From assembly GCA_945897465.1 (NCBI GenBank), contig CAMDFK010000002.1, positions 1 to 64,000 of the forward strand: a stretch of DNA of 64,000 nt. The letters are read 5' to 3'. This document shows positions 49,490-57,979 of the stretch, one piece after another; position 1 is the stretch's first letter; each line of letters starts with the position of its first letter. A program made the translations under genes and the position numbers. A model generated the notes under the pieces. It saw only the letters and a list, made by a program, of their open reading frames with translations. It did not search any database and was not told the origin of the DNA. Source of the stretch: Limnohabitans sp. Rim8. GTDB lineage: Bacteria; Pseudomonadota; Gammaproteobacteria; Burkholderiales; Burkholderiaceae_C.

Positions 49490-50494
49490 CTACTTTTGGC
49501 CTCTTTGGTAACGGTTCACGGCCCGGTTGTGCTCGTCCAGCGTGGCACTGAAGTGGCTGCTGCCATCGCCCTTGGCCACAAAATAAATCGCGGGTGTTTT
49601 GGCAGGTTGCACCGCAGCCAGCAAAGATGCTTTGCCCGGCATGGCGATGGGCGTGGGCGGCAGACCGGCCCGGGTGTAGGTGTTCCAGGGGTTGTCGGTG
49701 GTGAGGTGCACTCGCCGCAAATTGCCGTCAAAAGCCTCGCCCAGACCATAAATCACCGTCGGGTCGGTTTGCAGGCGCATGCCGATGCGCAAGCGGTTGT
49801 TGAACACCCCCGAAATCTGTGCTCGGTCTTGCGCCTTGCCGGTTTCCTTTTCGACAATGCTCGCCAAAATCAGCGCCTGCTCTGGGGACTGCAAAGCAGT
49901 GTCCGGTTGCCGAGCTTCCCATGCCAGCTGCAGGTGTTTGTCCATCGCTTTCATGGCCCGCAGCAACACCGCCAGATCGCTGGTGCCTTTGGCATAGGAG
50001 TAGGTGTCTGGGTAAAAACGCCCTTCCGGGGCCACACCGGGGCGGCCCAGTTTCGCCATCAAGGCCTCATCCGTCAAAGCGCGGCTGTCGGGTTTCAGGT
50101 TTTCGGCTTTGGCCAAGGCCTGACGCACTTGTCGCCAGTTCCAGCCCTCCACCACCGTCACGGTTCTCAGGCTTTCCTCGCCCCGCACCAGCATGCGCAG
50201 CAAGCGCTGAGGGCTGGTGCCCGGCGGGATTTCATAACTGCCCGCCCGCATCTGGCGGGACTGACCCGATAGGCGGAACCAGGCATACAGCAGCGATGGC
50301 GAAGTATCACCACCCGCATCGGCCACAGCTTGGGCAATGGCTTTGGCCGAGGTGCCCGGCTCGATCGACAGATCCAGCGTGGCCTGGCGTGTGTCAATGG
50401 GGTGGTGCAACCACCAGTAAGCGCCCCCCAGAAGACCCAAAGCCACGAGCACAAGGCTGGCCAACCACTTCATCAAGCCTTTGAGCACGGCCAT
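49490..50494 (-). CDS. mltG: Endolytic peptidoglycan transglycosylase MltG
   Basis: A 334-residue YceG family membrane protein. One N-terminal anchor ([19 protein letters not shown]) precedes a LysM-like region, and the catalytic glutamate is in [10 protein letters not shown] followed by [22 protein letters not shown]. It cuts nascent glycan strands in the periplasm. It is divergent from ygfZ, with 68 bases between the starts, as in many proteobacteria. Confidence 0.94.
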   Translation of the reverse strand: MAVLKGLMKWLASLVLVALGLLGGAYWWLHHPIDTRQATLDLSIEPGTSAKAIAQAVADAGGDTSPSLLYAWFRLSGQSRQMRAGSYEIPPGTSPQRLLRMLVRGEESLRTVTVVEGWNWRQVRQALAKAENLKPDSRALTDEALMAKLGRPGVAPEGRFYPDTYSYAKGTSDLAVLLRAMKAMDKHLQLAWEARQPDTALQSPEQALILASIVEKETGKAQDRAQISGVFNNRLRIGMRLQTDPTVIYGLGEAFDGNLRRVHLTTDNPWNTYTRAGLPPTPIAMPGKASLLAAVQPAKTPAIYFVAKGDGSSHFSATLDEHNRAVNRYQRGQK

Positions 50495-50562
50495 GTCCTT
50501 GTATGGGTGTTAAAACGTGGGGGGATGATAATTCACGCCTAGACAAACGACCGAGCCGCCAC

Positions 50563-51519
50563 ATGGACAGCCCTGCAGATTTCAGCCCTGAACTTCTAAA
50601 CCATTTGAATGGCAGCTGCCCCCTGCCCGATTGGGGCGTGATCCAGGCCCAAGGCGATGACGCTGCCAACTTCTTGCACAACCAACTGAGCAACGATGTG
50701 CTGCTCTTGCCTGTGGGCCGATCACGACTGGCGGCTTTTTGCTCGGCCAAGGGCCGCATGCAGGCCAGCTTCATCCTGGTCAAAACCGCACCCGACACCG
50801 TCTTGCTGGTCTTGAGCCTGGACTTGCTGGCCCAAACCCTCAAGCGCCTGTCCATGTTTGTGCTGCGGGCCAAAGTCAAAATGAGCGACGCCACCAGCCA
50901 GTGGCAGCTGCGCGGCTTTGTGGGCGACTCCGCCCGGGCTTTGGTGGGCTCATCGGTTCCTTGGCAAACTACGGTTCAGGATGGGGCGCACGCCGTGGCG
51001 CTATATCCCGCCGTGTTGGGCGAGTCCCAAATCCCCCGCGCTTTGTGGATCGCCCCGGCAGGCCATGCGCTGCCTGCAGGCGCCGATGTGTCCACAGATG
51101 TGTGGGTCTGGGCCGAAGTGATGAGCGGCGTGACCTTGGTTAGCCAAGCTGTGTTCGAGGCTTTTGTGCCCCAAATGCTCAATTACGAATCGGTGGGTGG
51201 CGTGAACTTCAAAAAAGGCTGCTACCCCGGCCAAGAAGTGGTCGCCCGCAGCCAATTTCGCGGCACGCTCAAGCGCCGCACAGCCCTTGTGCATAGCCCT
51301 GTGGCATTGGCCGCCGGGCAAGACATCTTCACGCCCACCGACCCCGAGCAGCCCTGCGCCACCGTGGTGCTGTGTGCTGCGCGTCCGGATGGTCAGGGTT
51401 TTGATGCACTGGTCAGTGGCACCACCGAGAGCCTCCAAACAGGCTGGCGCGTGGGCAGTTCAGAAGGCGAAGCCTTGGCTCTTTTGCCCCTGCCCTATCC
51501 GCTGCTGGCAGACATCTGA
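50563..51519 (+). CDS. ygfZ: Folate-binding Fe-S protein YgfZ
   Basis: A 318-residue GcvT-like protein that supports repair or synthesis of some Fe-S clusters such as MiaB. The family signature KGCYPGQE is present in FKKGCYPGQEVVARSQFRG, including the functional cysteine. The start at 50563 gives a normal length; a start at 50503 would add 20 basic residues without conservation. Confidence 0.92.
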   Translation: MDSPADFSPELLNHLNGSCPLPDWGVIQAQGDDAANFLHNQLSNDVLLLPVGRSRLAAFCSAKGRMQASFILVKTAPDTVLLVLSLDLLAQTLKRLSMFVLRAKVKMSDATSQWQLRGFVGDSARALVGSSVPWQTTVQDGAHAVALYPAVLGESQIPRALWIAPAGHALPAGADVSTDVWVWAEVMSGVTLVSQAVFEAFVPQMLNYESVGGVNFKKGCYPGQEVVARSQFRGTLKRRTALVHSPVALAAGQDIFTPTDPEQPCATVVLCAARPDGQGFDALVSGTTESLQTGWRVGSSEGEALALLPLPYPLLADI

Positions 51520-51546
51520 GCGACTGAAAGCGCCGCTTCAACAGGC

Positions 51547-52404
51547 TCAAAGCTGGCGCACCATCTCGATGTGCGCAATCCCCGCATCCTCAAAAATCCC
51601 CCCATGCGGGGTAAAGCCTGAGCGCTTGTAAAAACCCTCGGCGCTGAATTGGGCGTGCAAGATCACTTCTTTATCGCCACGGTGAGCTGCGGCATCCATC
51701 AGGGCGTGCAGCACGCGGCGGCCCAGGTCGCTGCCGCGCATCTGTTTTTTGACGGCCATTCGGCCAATGCGGGACACACCGGGCGCATGCTGAATCAAGC
51801 GGCCTGTGGCCAAACAAAAGCCCATGCGGTTCAGGGCCACGGCGTGCAAGGCGGTCTCGTCTTCGTGGTCCAACTCCAATTCAACCGGCACTTTTTGCTC
51901 GTGCACAAACACCTCGTGGCGCAGCGGGCTGGCCTGTTTTTGAAAGTCGTGCCAGGAACCCACATGCACCTGCACCATGTCTTCGCCGCGCTCAAAGCCT
52001 TCGAGCATGTCGCGCAAGGGCGCCGGAATGGGTTGGCTCTTTTTGGCCACCGGGTCGGCATACACATAGATCAGCTCGCTGGTGATCAGCATTTCATCGC
52101 CCCGGAAAATCGCGCCCGCAAACGTCATGGACGAATTGCCCACACGGTCACAGCGCATGCACACGTCCAGAAAATCGTCCATCTCGGCGCTGGCGTGATA
52201 CTCCAGGCTGGCCTTTTTGACAAACAAATCGCCGCCCCACTGGTGCATGGTCTCCGCATAGGGCATGGCCAACTGACGCCAGTAATCGGTCACGGCCGTG
52301 TCGAAGTACATCAGGTAATGACCGTTGAAGACGATTTTCTGCATGTCCACTTCGACCCAGCGCACGCGCATGCGGTGAGAAAAACGAAAATCTTGGCGTT
52401 TCAT
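51547..52404 (-). CDS. Acyl-CoA thioesterase (4HBT) fused to a GNAT acetyltransferase
   Basis: A 285-residue two-domain protein. Residues 8-130 are a hotdog thioesterase like YbgC, with MRVRWVEVDMQKIVFNGHYL holding the catalytic acid near Asp20. Residues 145-285 are a GNAT domain resembling ElaA, with the acetyl-CoA loop RIGRMAVKKQMRGSDLGRRVL at about 212-232 and HAQFSAEGFYKRSGF. The start at 52404 begins the thioesterase; a start seven codons earlier would overlap the next gene. It lies four bases after the esterase gene. Fusions of this type may act on the same acyl-CoA; this is inference. Confidence 0.85.
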   Translation of the reverse strand: MKRQDFRFSHRMRVRWVEVDMQKIVFNGHYLMYFDTAVTDYWRQLAMPYAETMHQWGGDLFVKKASLEYHASAEMDDFLDVCMRCDRVGNSSMTFAGAIFRGDEMLITSELIYVYADPVAKKSQPIPAPLRDMLEGFERGEDMVQVHVGSWHDFQKQASPLRHEVFVHEQKVPVELELDHEDETALHAVALNRMGFCLATGRLIQHAPGVSRIGRMAVKKQMRGSDLGRRVLHALMDAAAHRGDKEVILHAQFSAEGFYKRSGFTPHGGIFEDAGIAHIEMVRQL

Positions 52405-52408
52405 GAGT

Positions 52409-53371
52409 TCAACTTTCAAAAGCATTTTTCAAAGCCCGGCCCGCATCGTTATGCGCTTGCAAGGCATCAGGGATGGCGCGGCCCATGGTGATGAAGCCAT
52501 GCACCACGCCTTTGTAAATCTCCAGATTCACGGCCACACCCGCCATCCGCAGAGTGTCGGCGTACTGCACACCCTCGTCCACCAGCGGATCGCATTCAGC
52601 CAAGCCGATCCAAGCCGGAGCCAGGCCTGCGTGATCGCTTGCATTCATGGGGGCAAAGCGCCAGTCGTCGCGATCGGCTTGGTCGATGTAGTTGTTAAAA
52701 AACCAGTCCACTGTCGCTTTGTCGAGCATGAAGCCCTCGGCAAATGTGTGGTGCGAAGCGGTGTCTTGTCGGGCGATGCAGCCGGGGTAAAACAGCAGCT
52801 GCAGGCGCAGGTTAAGACCGGCATCACGGGCCATCAAGGCGCACACGGCGGCCAAAGTGCCGCCTGCACTGTCGCCGCCCACGGCCAATCTTGTGGTGTC
52901 CAGACCCAAGGTCTGCCCGTTCTGGTGCAGCCAGTTCAGCGCGTCCCAGCTGTCGTGCACAGCCGTTGGAAAGCGGTGCTCGGGCGCCAGCCGGTAGTCC
53001 AGCGACACCACGGCGCAATGCCCAAGGCGCGAGAGTTGGCGGCACAACACGTCGTGGGTCGTCAGGCTTCCGACCGAGAAACCACCGCCGTGGATGTACA
53101 ACAAGATCGGCAAAGCGGTCTCACATCGCGGGGCATACAGGCGGGCGGGCATGGTGTGGCCATCGCGGGCTCGCAAGCTGATGTCTTCCACCCGGTCCAC
53201 CTGGGGCGCGGGCTGCAGGTCCAGCATCGGCCCGCCGATGTCGTAAAACTCACGTGCTTGTGCGGGTGTCATGGCGGCCATGGGCGAGCGGCCTGCGCGA
53301 TGCACCCGCTCGATCAGGCTGCTAGTGGCAGCGTTCAACAGCGATCGGGGGTTGGTGTGGTGGCTGCTCAT
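52409..53371 (-). CDS. Hormone-sensitive-lipase family esterase
   Basis: A 320-residue alpha/beta hydrolase of the HSL branch. The oxyanion motif HGGGFSVGS, the nucleophile elbow GGDSAGG and a late VVHGFITMG with the histidine are all present. Acts on short acyl esters in related enzymes. It appears cytosolic. It is upstream of the thioesterase-GNAT gene on the same strand. The start at 53371 leaves a 358-base gap to the alcohol dehydrogenase gene, occupied by a repeat. Confidence 0.9.
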   Translation of the reverse strand: MSSHHTNPRSLLNAATSSLIERVHRAGRSPMAAMTPAQAREFYDIGGPMLDLQPAPQVDRVEDISLRARDGHTMPARLYAPRCETALPILLYIHGGGFSVGSLTTHDVLCRQLSRLGHCAVVSLDYRLAPEHRFPTAVHDSWDALNWLHQNGQTLGLDTTRLAVGGDSAGGTLAAVCALMARDAGLNLRLQLLFYPGCIARQDTASHHTFAEGFMLDKATVDWFFNNYIDQADRDDWRFAPMNASDHAGLAPAWIGLAECDPLVDEGVQYADTLRMAGVAVNLEIYKGVVHGFITMGRAIPDALQAHNDAGRALKNAFES

Positions 53372-53495
53372 GCGGGGCTCTGGATGTCTATAAAAAATGG
53401 GCGCAACCCGCGCTGAGCCTTGGATGCATGGGCGACAGGCGAAACCTTGGCCTCTGTGGGTTTTGCATCAGAATGTACCGTTATCGTACTGGTTT

Positions 53496-53685
53496 ATGGA
53501 TCGCTTCGTGCCACTCGACGACGGTTTGTCGCGGGTTGCCACTTGCCAAGCATCCCCGTCATGGCGAGGAGCGCAGCGACTTGGCCATCCATGGATCGCT
53601 TCGTGCCTCGCGATGACAGTTTGTCGCAGGTTGCCACCTGCTAAGCATCCCCGTCATGGCGAGGAGCGCAGCGACGCGGCCATCC
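53496..53685. repeat. Two tandem copies of a 95-bp intergenic repeat
   Basis: Two directly adjacent 95-base units (53496-53590 and 53591-53685) share most bases, both beginning ATGGATCGCTTCGTGCC and ending GGCCATCC. Each contains GTCATGGCGAGGAGCGCAGC, and the start of each unit pairs partly with its end, so each can fold. This resembles the widespread bacterial TCATTGCGAGGAGCGAAGCG intergenic palindrome. The remaining part of 53372-53729 has no gene apart from the ribosome site of the next gene. Confidence 0.85.
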
Positions 53686-53729
53686 AGAGTTGCCTTTGCT
53701 TTTTCGTAAAAATTAATGAGGAGTTTGAA

Positions 53730-54866
53730 ATGTCTTTCATCAATTACGTCACCCAAATCCAGATCGACTTTGGCGCTGTCAAGCTGCTGCAGGCCGAGTG
53801 CGAGCGCGTGGGCATCCGCAAACCCTTGATCGTGACCGATGCAGGCGTCAAAGCCGCAGGTGTGCTGCAAAAAGCGCTCGATGCCCTGACCGACCTGCCC
53901 GTGACCGTGTTTGACCAGACCCCCTCCAACCCGACCGAGGCGGCAGTGCGCGCCGCAGCGGCGATGTACCAACAGCACGGCTGCGACGGCCTGATCGCAG
54001 TGGGCGGCGGCTCGGCGATTGACTGCGCCAAAGGCGTGGCCATTGCCGTGAGCCACGAAGGCCCGCTCAAAACCTACGCCACCATCGAGGGTGGTTCACT
54101 CAAGATCACCGACCGCGTGGCCCCCATCATCGCCGTGCCCACCACCAGCGGCACGGGCAGCGAAGTGGCTCGGGGCGCGATTTTGATTCTGGACGACGGC
54201 CGCAAAGTCGGTTTCCACTCTTGGTTCATCGTGCCCAAAGCGGCCATTTGCGACCCCGAACTGACCTTCGGTTTACCACCCATCCTGACGGCCGCCACGG
54301 GCATGGACGCGGTGGCGCACTGCATGGAAACTTTCATGGCGGCGCCCTTCAACCCGCCCGCCGACGGCATCGCGCTCGATGGTTTGGCCCGAGGCTGGGC
54401 GCACATCGAACGCGCCACCGTCAATGGTCAAGACCGCGACGCACGCCTGAACATGATGAGCGCCAGCATGCAAGGCGCCATGGCTTTCCAAAAAGGCCTG
54501 GGCTGCGTGCACTCGCTCAGCCACAGCTTGGGCGGCGTGAACCCGCGCCTGCACCACGGCACCTTGAACGCCATGTTTTTGCCAGCGGTGGTGAAGTTCA
54601 ACGCATCGGCAGAAAGCGTGCAAAAAGAAAACCGCCTGAACCGCATGGCCCAAGCCATGGGTCTGCAAAGCGGCTCAGACATCCCCGACGCCATCCGCGA
54701 CATGTGCGCCCGACTGGGCCTACCCACCGGGCTGGGTGCAATGGGCGTGACCGAGGACCTGTTTGACGTCGTCATCACTGGGGCGCTGGCCGACCATTGC
54801 CACAAGACCAACCCACGCATCGCCTCGGCCGATGAATACCGGGACATGCTCCTGACCAGCTTGTAA
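53730..54866 (+). CDS. Iron-containing alcohol dehydrogenase
   Basis: A 378-residue group III alcohol dehydrogenase. NAD-binding GGGSAIDCAKG and TTSGTGSEV are clear, and metal ligands lie in DAVAHCMETF and GCVHSLSHSLGG with LHHGTLNA. Relatives reduce or oxidise 1,3-propanediol, butanol, lactaldehyde or maleylacetate; the substrate cannot be read. The ATG at 53730 has GAGGAG at 53718-53723. It is the first gene after the 95-bp repeat. Confidence 0.92.
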   Translation: MSFINYVTQIQIDFGAVKLLQAECERVGIRKPLIVTDAGVKAAGVLQKALDALTDLPVTVFDQTPSNPTEAAVRAAAAMYQQHGCDGLIAVGGGSAIDCAKGVAIAVSHEGPLKTYATIEGGSLKITDRVAPIIAVPTTSGTGSEVARGAILILDDGRKVGFHSWFIVPKAAICDPELTFGLPPILTAATGMDAVAHCMETFMAAPFNPPADGIALDGLARGWAHIERATVNGQDRDARLNMMSASMQGAMAFQKGLGCVHSLSHSLGGVNPRLHHGTLNAMFLPAVVKFNASAESVQKENRLNRMAQAMGLQSGSDIPDAIRDMCARLGLPTGLGAMGVTEDLFDVVITGALADHCHKTNPRIASADEYRDMLLTSL

Positions 54867-54914
54867 ACCTTGCGCGGTGACACCCGACGGGCTCAGATGT
54901 CACCCTTGCAAGCT

Positions 54915-55868
54915 TCAGGACGTCTCGTGGCTGGGCATCTTGGCGCCCACATGGATCTCACCTCGCGCCTCGGCCAGTTCCACCTGACGCTGGCGCTCGG
55001 CCAGTTTGACCTTTTGCTCGGGTGTGCGCTGATCGTGGCAGTGGTCGCAACTCACGCCCAACACATAGTTCGGCGACAGCTTGTCCTGCTCGCTCAAAGG
55101 CCAGCGGCAAGAACGGCACAGCTCGTGGTGCCCCAAACCCAGGCCGTGGCCCACGCTCACGCGCTCATCAAACACAAAGCACTCACCTTCCCAAGTGCTT
55201 TGCTCAGGCGGAATCTCTTCGAGGTATTTGAGAATGCCGCCTTCCAGGTGATACACCTCGTCAAAACCGCGCATTTTCATGAGCGCGGTGGACTTCTCGC
55301 AGCGGATGCCGCCGGTGCAAAACATGGCCACCTTGGTCTTTTTGGCGGCATCGCCCTGCAAATGGGGTTGCGCATCCAGCCAAGCGGGCAGCTGCACAAA
55401 GTTCTTGATGTTCGGGTTGACCGCGCCCTTGAAAGTGCCAATGGCCACCTCGTAGTCGTTGCGTGTGTCGATGACGACCACGTCCGGGTCGGCCAGCAAG
55501 GCATTCCAGTCGGCGGGTTTGACGTATTGACCCACTGTTTTGTTCGGGTCCAGCTCGGGCACGCGCAAGGTCACGATCTCTTTTTTGAGCTTGACCTTCA
55601 TGCGGGTGAACGGCGGCTTGGGGCTCCAGGACTCTTTGTGCAACAAGCTCGCCAGGCGCGGATCGACCCGCAAAAACGCCAAAACGGCGCGGATACCATC
55701 TTCAGGTCCGGCAATCGTCCCATTGATGCCTTCGTGCGCCAAAAGCAAGGTGCCCTTCACATCGTTGGCCTCGCAGCAGGCTTGCAAAGGGGCTTGGAGG
55801 GCCTCGAAATCGGGCAAATCGACGAATTTGTAGAGGGCGGCGGTGAGGTACAAGCGTTCGGTCAACAT
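54915..55868 (-). CDS. trhO: tRNA uridine(34) hydroxylase TrhO (rhodanese family)
   Basis: A 317-residue YceA-type protein that makes 5-hydroxyuridine 34 in some tRNAs. The N-terminal acylphosphatase-like part precedes a rhodanese domain with [16 protein letters not shown] and the catalytic cysteine in [10 protein letters not shown]. The C-terminal part has CRSCRWPL and CDHCHDQ, a paired zinc-type cysteine set. The start at 55868 is preferred because [15 protein letters not shown] is the conserved N-terminus. Confidence 0.93.
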   Translation of the reverse strand: MLTERLYLTAALYKFVDLPDFEALQAPLQACCEANDVKGTLLLAHEGINGTIAGPEDGIRAVLAFLRVDPRLASLLHKESWSPKPPFTRMKVKLKKEIVTLRVPELDPNKTVGQYVKPADWNALLADPDVVVIDTRNDYEVAIGTFKGAVNPNIKNFVQLPAWLDAQPHLQGDAAKKTKVAMFCTGGIRCEKSTALMKMRGFDEVYHLEGGILKYLEEIPPEQSTWEGECFVFDERVSVGHGLGLGHHELCRSCRWPLSEQDKLSPNYVLGVSCDHCHDQRTPEQKVKLAERQRQVELAEARGEIHVGAKMPSHETS

Positions 55869-55896
55869 GCTGTGATTATCCGCTTTAGCAGCAGGG

Positions 55897-56184
55897 TTAT
55901 GCTGCATAAGTGACCAAAACAACGTCTGCGGCCTCTTGGCGCAAAGGGATCAGGGCTTGGTAGGCTGCAGACCCATGCCAGCCCTCGGCCTCTTGCACTG
56001 AGGGAAAACGAATCACCACAATGTCGGGGTGTGGGCAAATACCAGAAAAGGCCTTGACCTGCGCCCCCCGAAAGACCAGTTCCCCCGCAAAGGGTTGCAA
56101 GGTCGACAAGACCTGCGATCGGTATTGGGCCAATTTTTCGGGATTTTTCACAGTCATTTGACCGACGACATAGGCTTGAGACAT
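55897..56184 (-). CDS. DUF1330 family protein
   Basis: A 95-residue ferredoxin-like fold protein. It starts [22 protein letters not shown] and includes [26 protein letters not shown], the DUF1330 pattern. The family has no firm function. It lies between patatin and trhO genes on the same strand, nine bases after patatin. Confidence 0.85.
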   Translation of the reverse strand: MSQAYVVGQMTVKNPEKLAQYRSQVLSTLQPFAGELVFRGAQVKAFSGICPHPDIVVIRFPSVQEAEGWHGSAAYQALIPLRQEAADVVLVTYAA

Positions 56185-56193
56185 GCGCCATCC

Positions 56194-57291
56194 TTACAGA
56201 GGCTGAACGATTGAAGAGACAGGATTTTGCAGCCAGCGGCTGAACTCATCCGTCATCTGCTGCGCCGCGCTGGCAGCCGCATTCCACACCCTCACGCGCC
56301 CCGCCAAATCGCGGTCATAGGTCATGAAGTCTTTTCGGTCGGGCAGTTTGCCGTTCGGCAGGGTTTTGACCCATTCGGGGTTGGGGGCCAACACGATGGT
56401 GCTGTCCAAAAACGGCGTTGCGCCGTGCCGCCACTTGAGTACTTTGTCGAGCCAGCCGGGCACCACGTTTTGCTGGAAGTGCGGGTACAGCACGATGGCG
56501 CGTTCGGGACCTTTGCCTCCAACCTCATCCGGCACAGACCAGTTCAGGTGCAGGTGGTAGTCGGTGATGCCGCCGTCCCAATAGGCGCCTGCGGGTGCGC
56601 CTGGGATGCCGTGCACCGCTTTCAGGGCAAACGGAATCGAACAGCTCGCTTGCAGCGCGGGCATGAAGTTGCTCTCGGTCAGGACCACGGCGCGGGTGCA
56701 AAAGTCTTGGGCGTCAAACGGCAATGCCGCGCCCTGCCCTGAAAACACCACCCGCTCCAGCCAACCGCCCAAGGCCCGGCGGTGCACGGCGTTGCTCAAA
56801 AATGCCCCCGCATAGCCCAGTGGCGTGGCCAAAGGGTGTTCGCGGTGCAGGATGTGCCGCCCGCGCGAGGTGACGATGTGCAGCCGGTAACGCGGATGGC
56901 TCAGTGCCTCGTGGATACGACCGCCATAAAAGGCCTGCAGGCTTTGACCAAACGCCTCACTCACCTGCTCGGCGCTCACACGCTTTTTGCCGGGCAGCGG
57001 CTCGTAGTGCTGGTGTATGTAATCGTTCTCCAGCCGTTCAAACGCGTCCACTGAATCATTCAGGCAAGCGGTGGCCATGCGCCAGGCACCAATCGATGCA
57101 CCCACCAGGTCCACCGACTGCTGGCTTTGGCTCAACCACTCGCCAAAAATGAAGCGATCCAGAGACCCTAGGATCAGGCCTTTGGGGCCACCGGCAGCGC
57201 CCGGAATCACGCCAATGTGCTCGGGCTGCAGACCATGTTCTCGGATGTGGGCCAAAGCCTTGGGACCGGCGTGGATGTGAAGGGCTTGCAT
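56194..57291 (-). CDS. Patatin-like phospholipase
   Basis: A 365-residue patatin-fold serine hydrolase. The nucleophile is Ser66 in GASIGAW and the catalytic aspartate lies in the DGG of YWDGGITDYH, giving the Ser-Asp dyad of the family; an oxyanion stretch is GAAGGPKG at 31-38. No signal peptide is visible. Related proteins cleave phospholipids or act as lipid esterases. DUF1330 follows in the same orientation, probably on one transcript. Confidence 0.88.
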   Translation of the reverse strand: MQALHIHAGPKALAHIREHGLQPEHIGVIPGAAGGPKGLILGSLDRFIFGEWLSQSQQSVDLVGASIGAWRMATACLNDSVDAFERLENDYIHQHYEPLPGKKRVSAEQVSEAFGQSLQAFYGGRIHEALSHPRYRLHIVTSRGRHILHREHPLATPLGYAGAFLSNAVHRRALGGWLERVVFSGQGAALPFDAQDFCTRAVVLTESNFMPALQASCSIPFALKAVHGIPGAPAGAYWDGGITDYHLHLNWSVPDEVGGKGPERAIVLYPHFQQNVVPGWLDKVLKWRHGATPFLDSTIVLAPNPEWVKTLPNGKLPDRKDFMTYDRDLAGRVRVWNAAASAAQQMTDEFSRWLQNPVSSIVQPL

Positions 57292-57318
57292 GCTGGGGTC
57301 AGAAGCTCACGGTGGTTA

Positions 57319-57699
57319 TCAATGCACGGGGCTGCGGTAGGCGCGGCCTAAGCGGTCAGCCAGGGCTTGCAGACGCAGGTCCAGCGACCAAAGCACGGCC
57401 CCTTCGCTCAGGCAGGTGGCGGCTAACAGTTGCAAGTCAATCCAGCCGCAACCGTGCCCAAAAAGCTGATCGCGCTCGATGAAATCCAGCATCTCCGGCA
57501 AGCTGGCTTGTTGGGCAGCTTGCAGCGATGCCAGATCGGCCAGCGTTTGAGCACGCCGGGGTGGCGTGCCGCAAGCGATTTCGCCCAGGATGCAGGGATG
57601 GATCAGCACCCGATCCTGCTCCAGGAGCTGCACCAAGCTCTCATTGCCGCGCCTGAAGTGGTCCACCCACACCGAGGTGTCCACCAAAACAGGCGTCAT
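57319..57699 (-). CDS. vapC: VapC family PIN-domain toxin
   Basis: A 126-residue PIN ribonuclease. The acidic active-site set is visible: Asp7 in LVDTSVW, Glu40 in ILGEIACG, Asp88 in GWIDLQLL and Asp107 in WSLDLRL. It overlaps vapB by four bases as ATGA. VapC toxins cleave tRNA or rRNA; the target is unknown here. Confidence 0.92.
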   Translation of the reverse strand: MTPVLVDTSVWVDHFRRGNESLVQLLEQDRVLIHPCILGEIACGTPPRRAQTLADLASLQAAQQASLPEMLDFIERDQLFGHGCGWIDLQLLAATCLSEGAVLWSLDLRLQALADRLGRAYRSPVH

Positions 57700-57899
57700 G
57701 CGGGCAAGTCCTGCGCTCGTCGGGGAATGTCGGGCATATCGACTTGGGTACCGCCCAGTGCGGCCAGTCGTTTGGCCGCTTGGGTGCGGACAAAGGCCTT
57801 GATCGCCTCGCGAAACAAATCGGCCTTGTCCATGGACGGATCAGCCACTTCCAAAGCCCTTTGGTAGAGCTGGTCGTCAATGGTCACAGTAGTTCGCAT
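57696..57899 (-). CDS. vapB: VapB family antitoxin (ribbon-helix-helix)
   Basis: A 67-residue protein beginning [19 protein letters not shown], a ribbon-helix-helix DNA-binding N-terminus, with a C-terminal part that should wrap the toxin. The start at 57899 is preferred over four codons upstream because the beta strand RTTVTI begins there. A perfect inverted repeat 23 bases upstream is a likely operator. Confidence 0.9.
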   Translation of the reverse strand: MRTTVTIDDQLYQRALEVADPSMDKADLFREAIKAFVRTQAAKRLAALGGTQVDMPDIPRRAQDLPA

Positions 57900-57921
57900 C
57901 ACAGGCCCCAATCATCAAATA

Positions 57922-57939
57922 AGATGCAATTATGCATCT
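57922..57939. promoter_or_regulatory. Candidate VapB operator palindrome
   Basis: AGATGCA and TGCATCT form a perfect 7-base inverted repeat with a four-base ATTA spacer, 23 bases upstream of vapB. Ribbon-helix-helix antitoxins usually bind such repeats and repress their own operon. Confidence 0.6.
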
Positions 57940-57979
57940 CAAAGGATGGCATGGCGAGTTCCATGTCGTGTGAAGGCCC

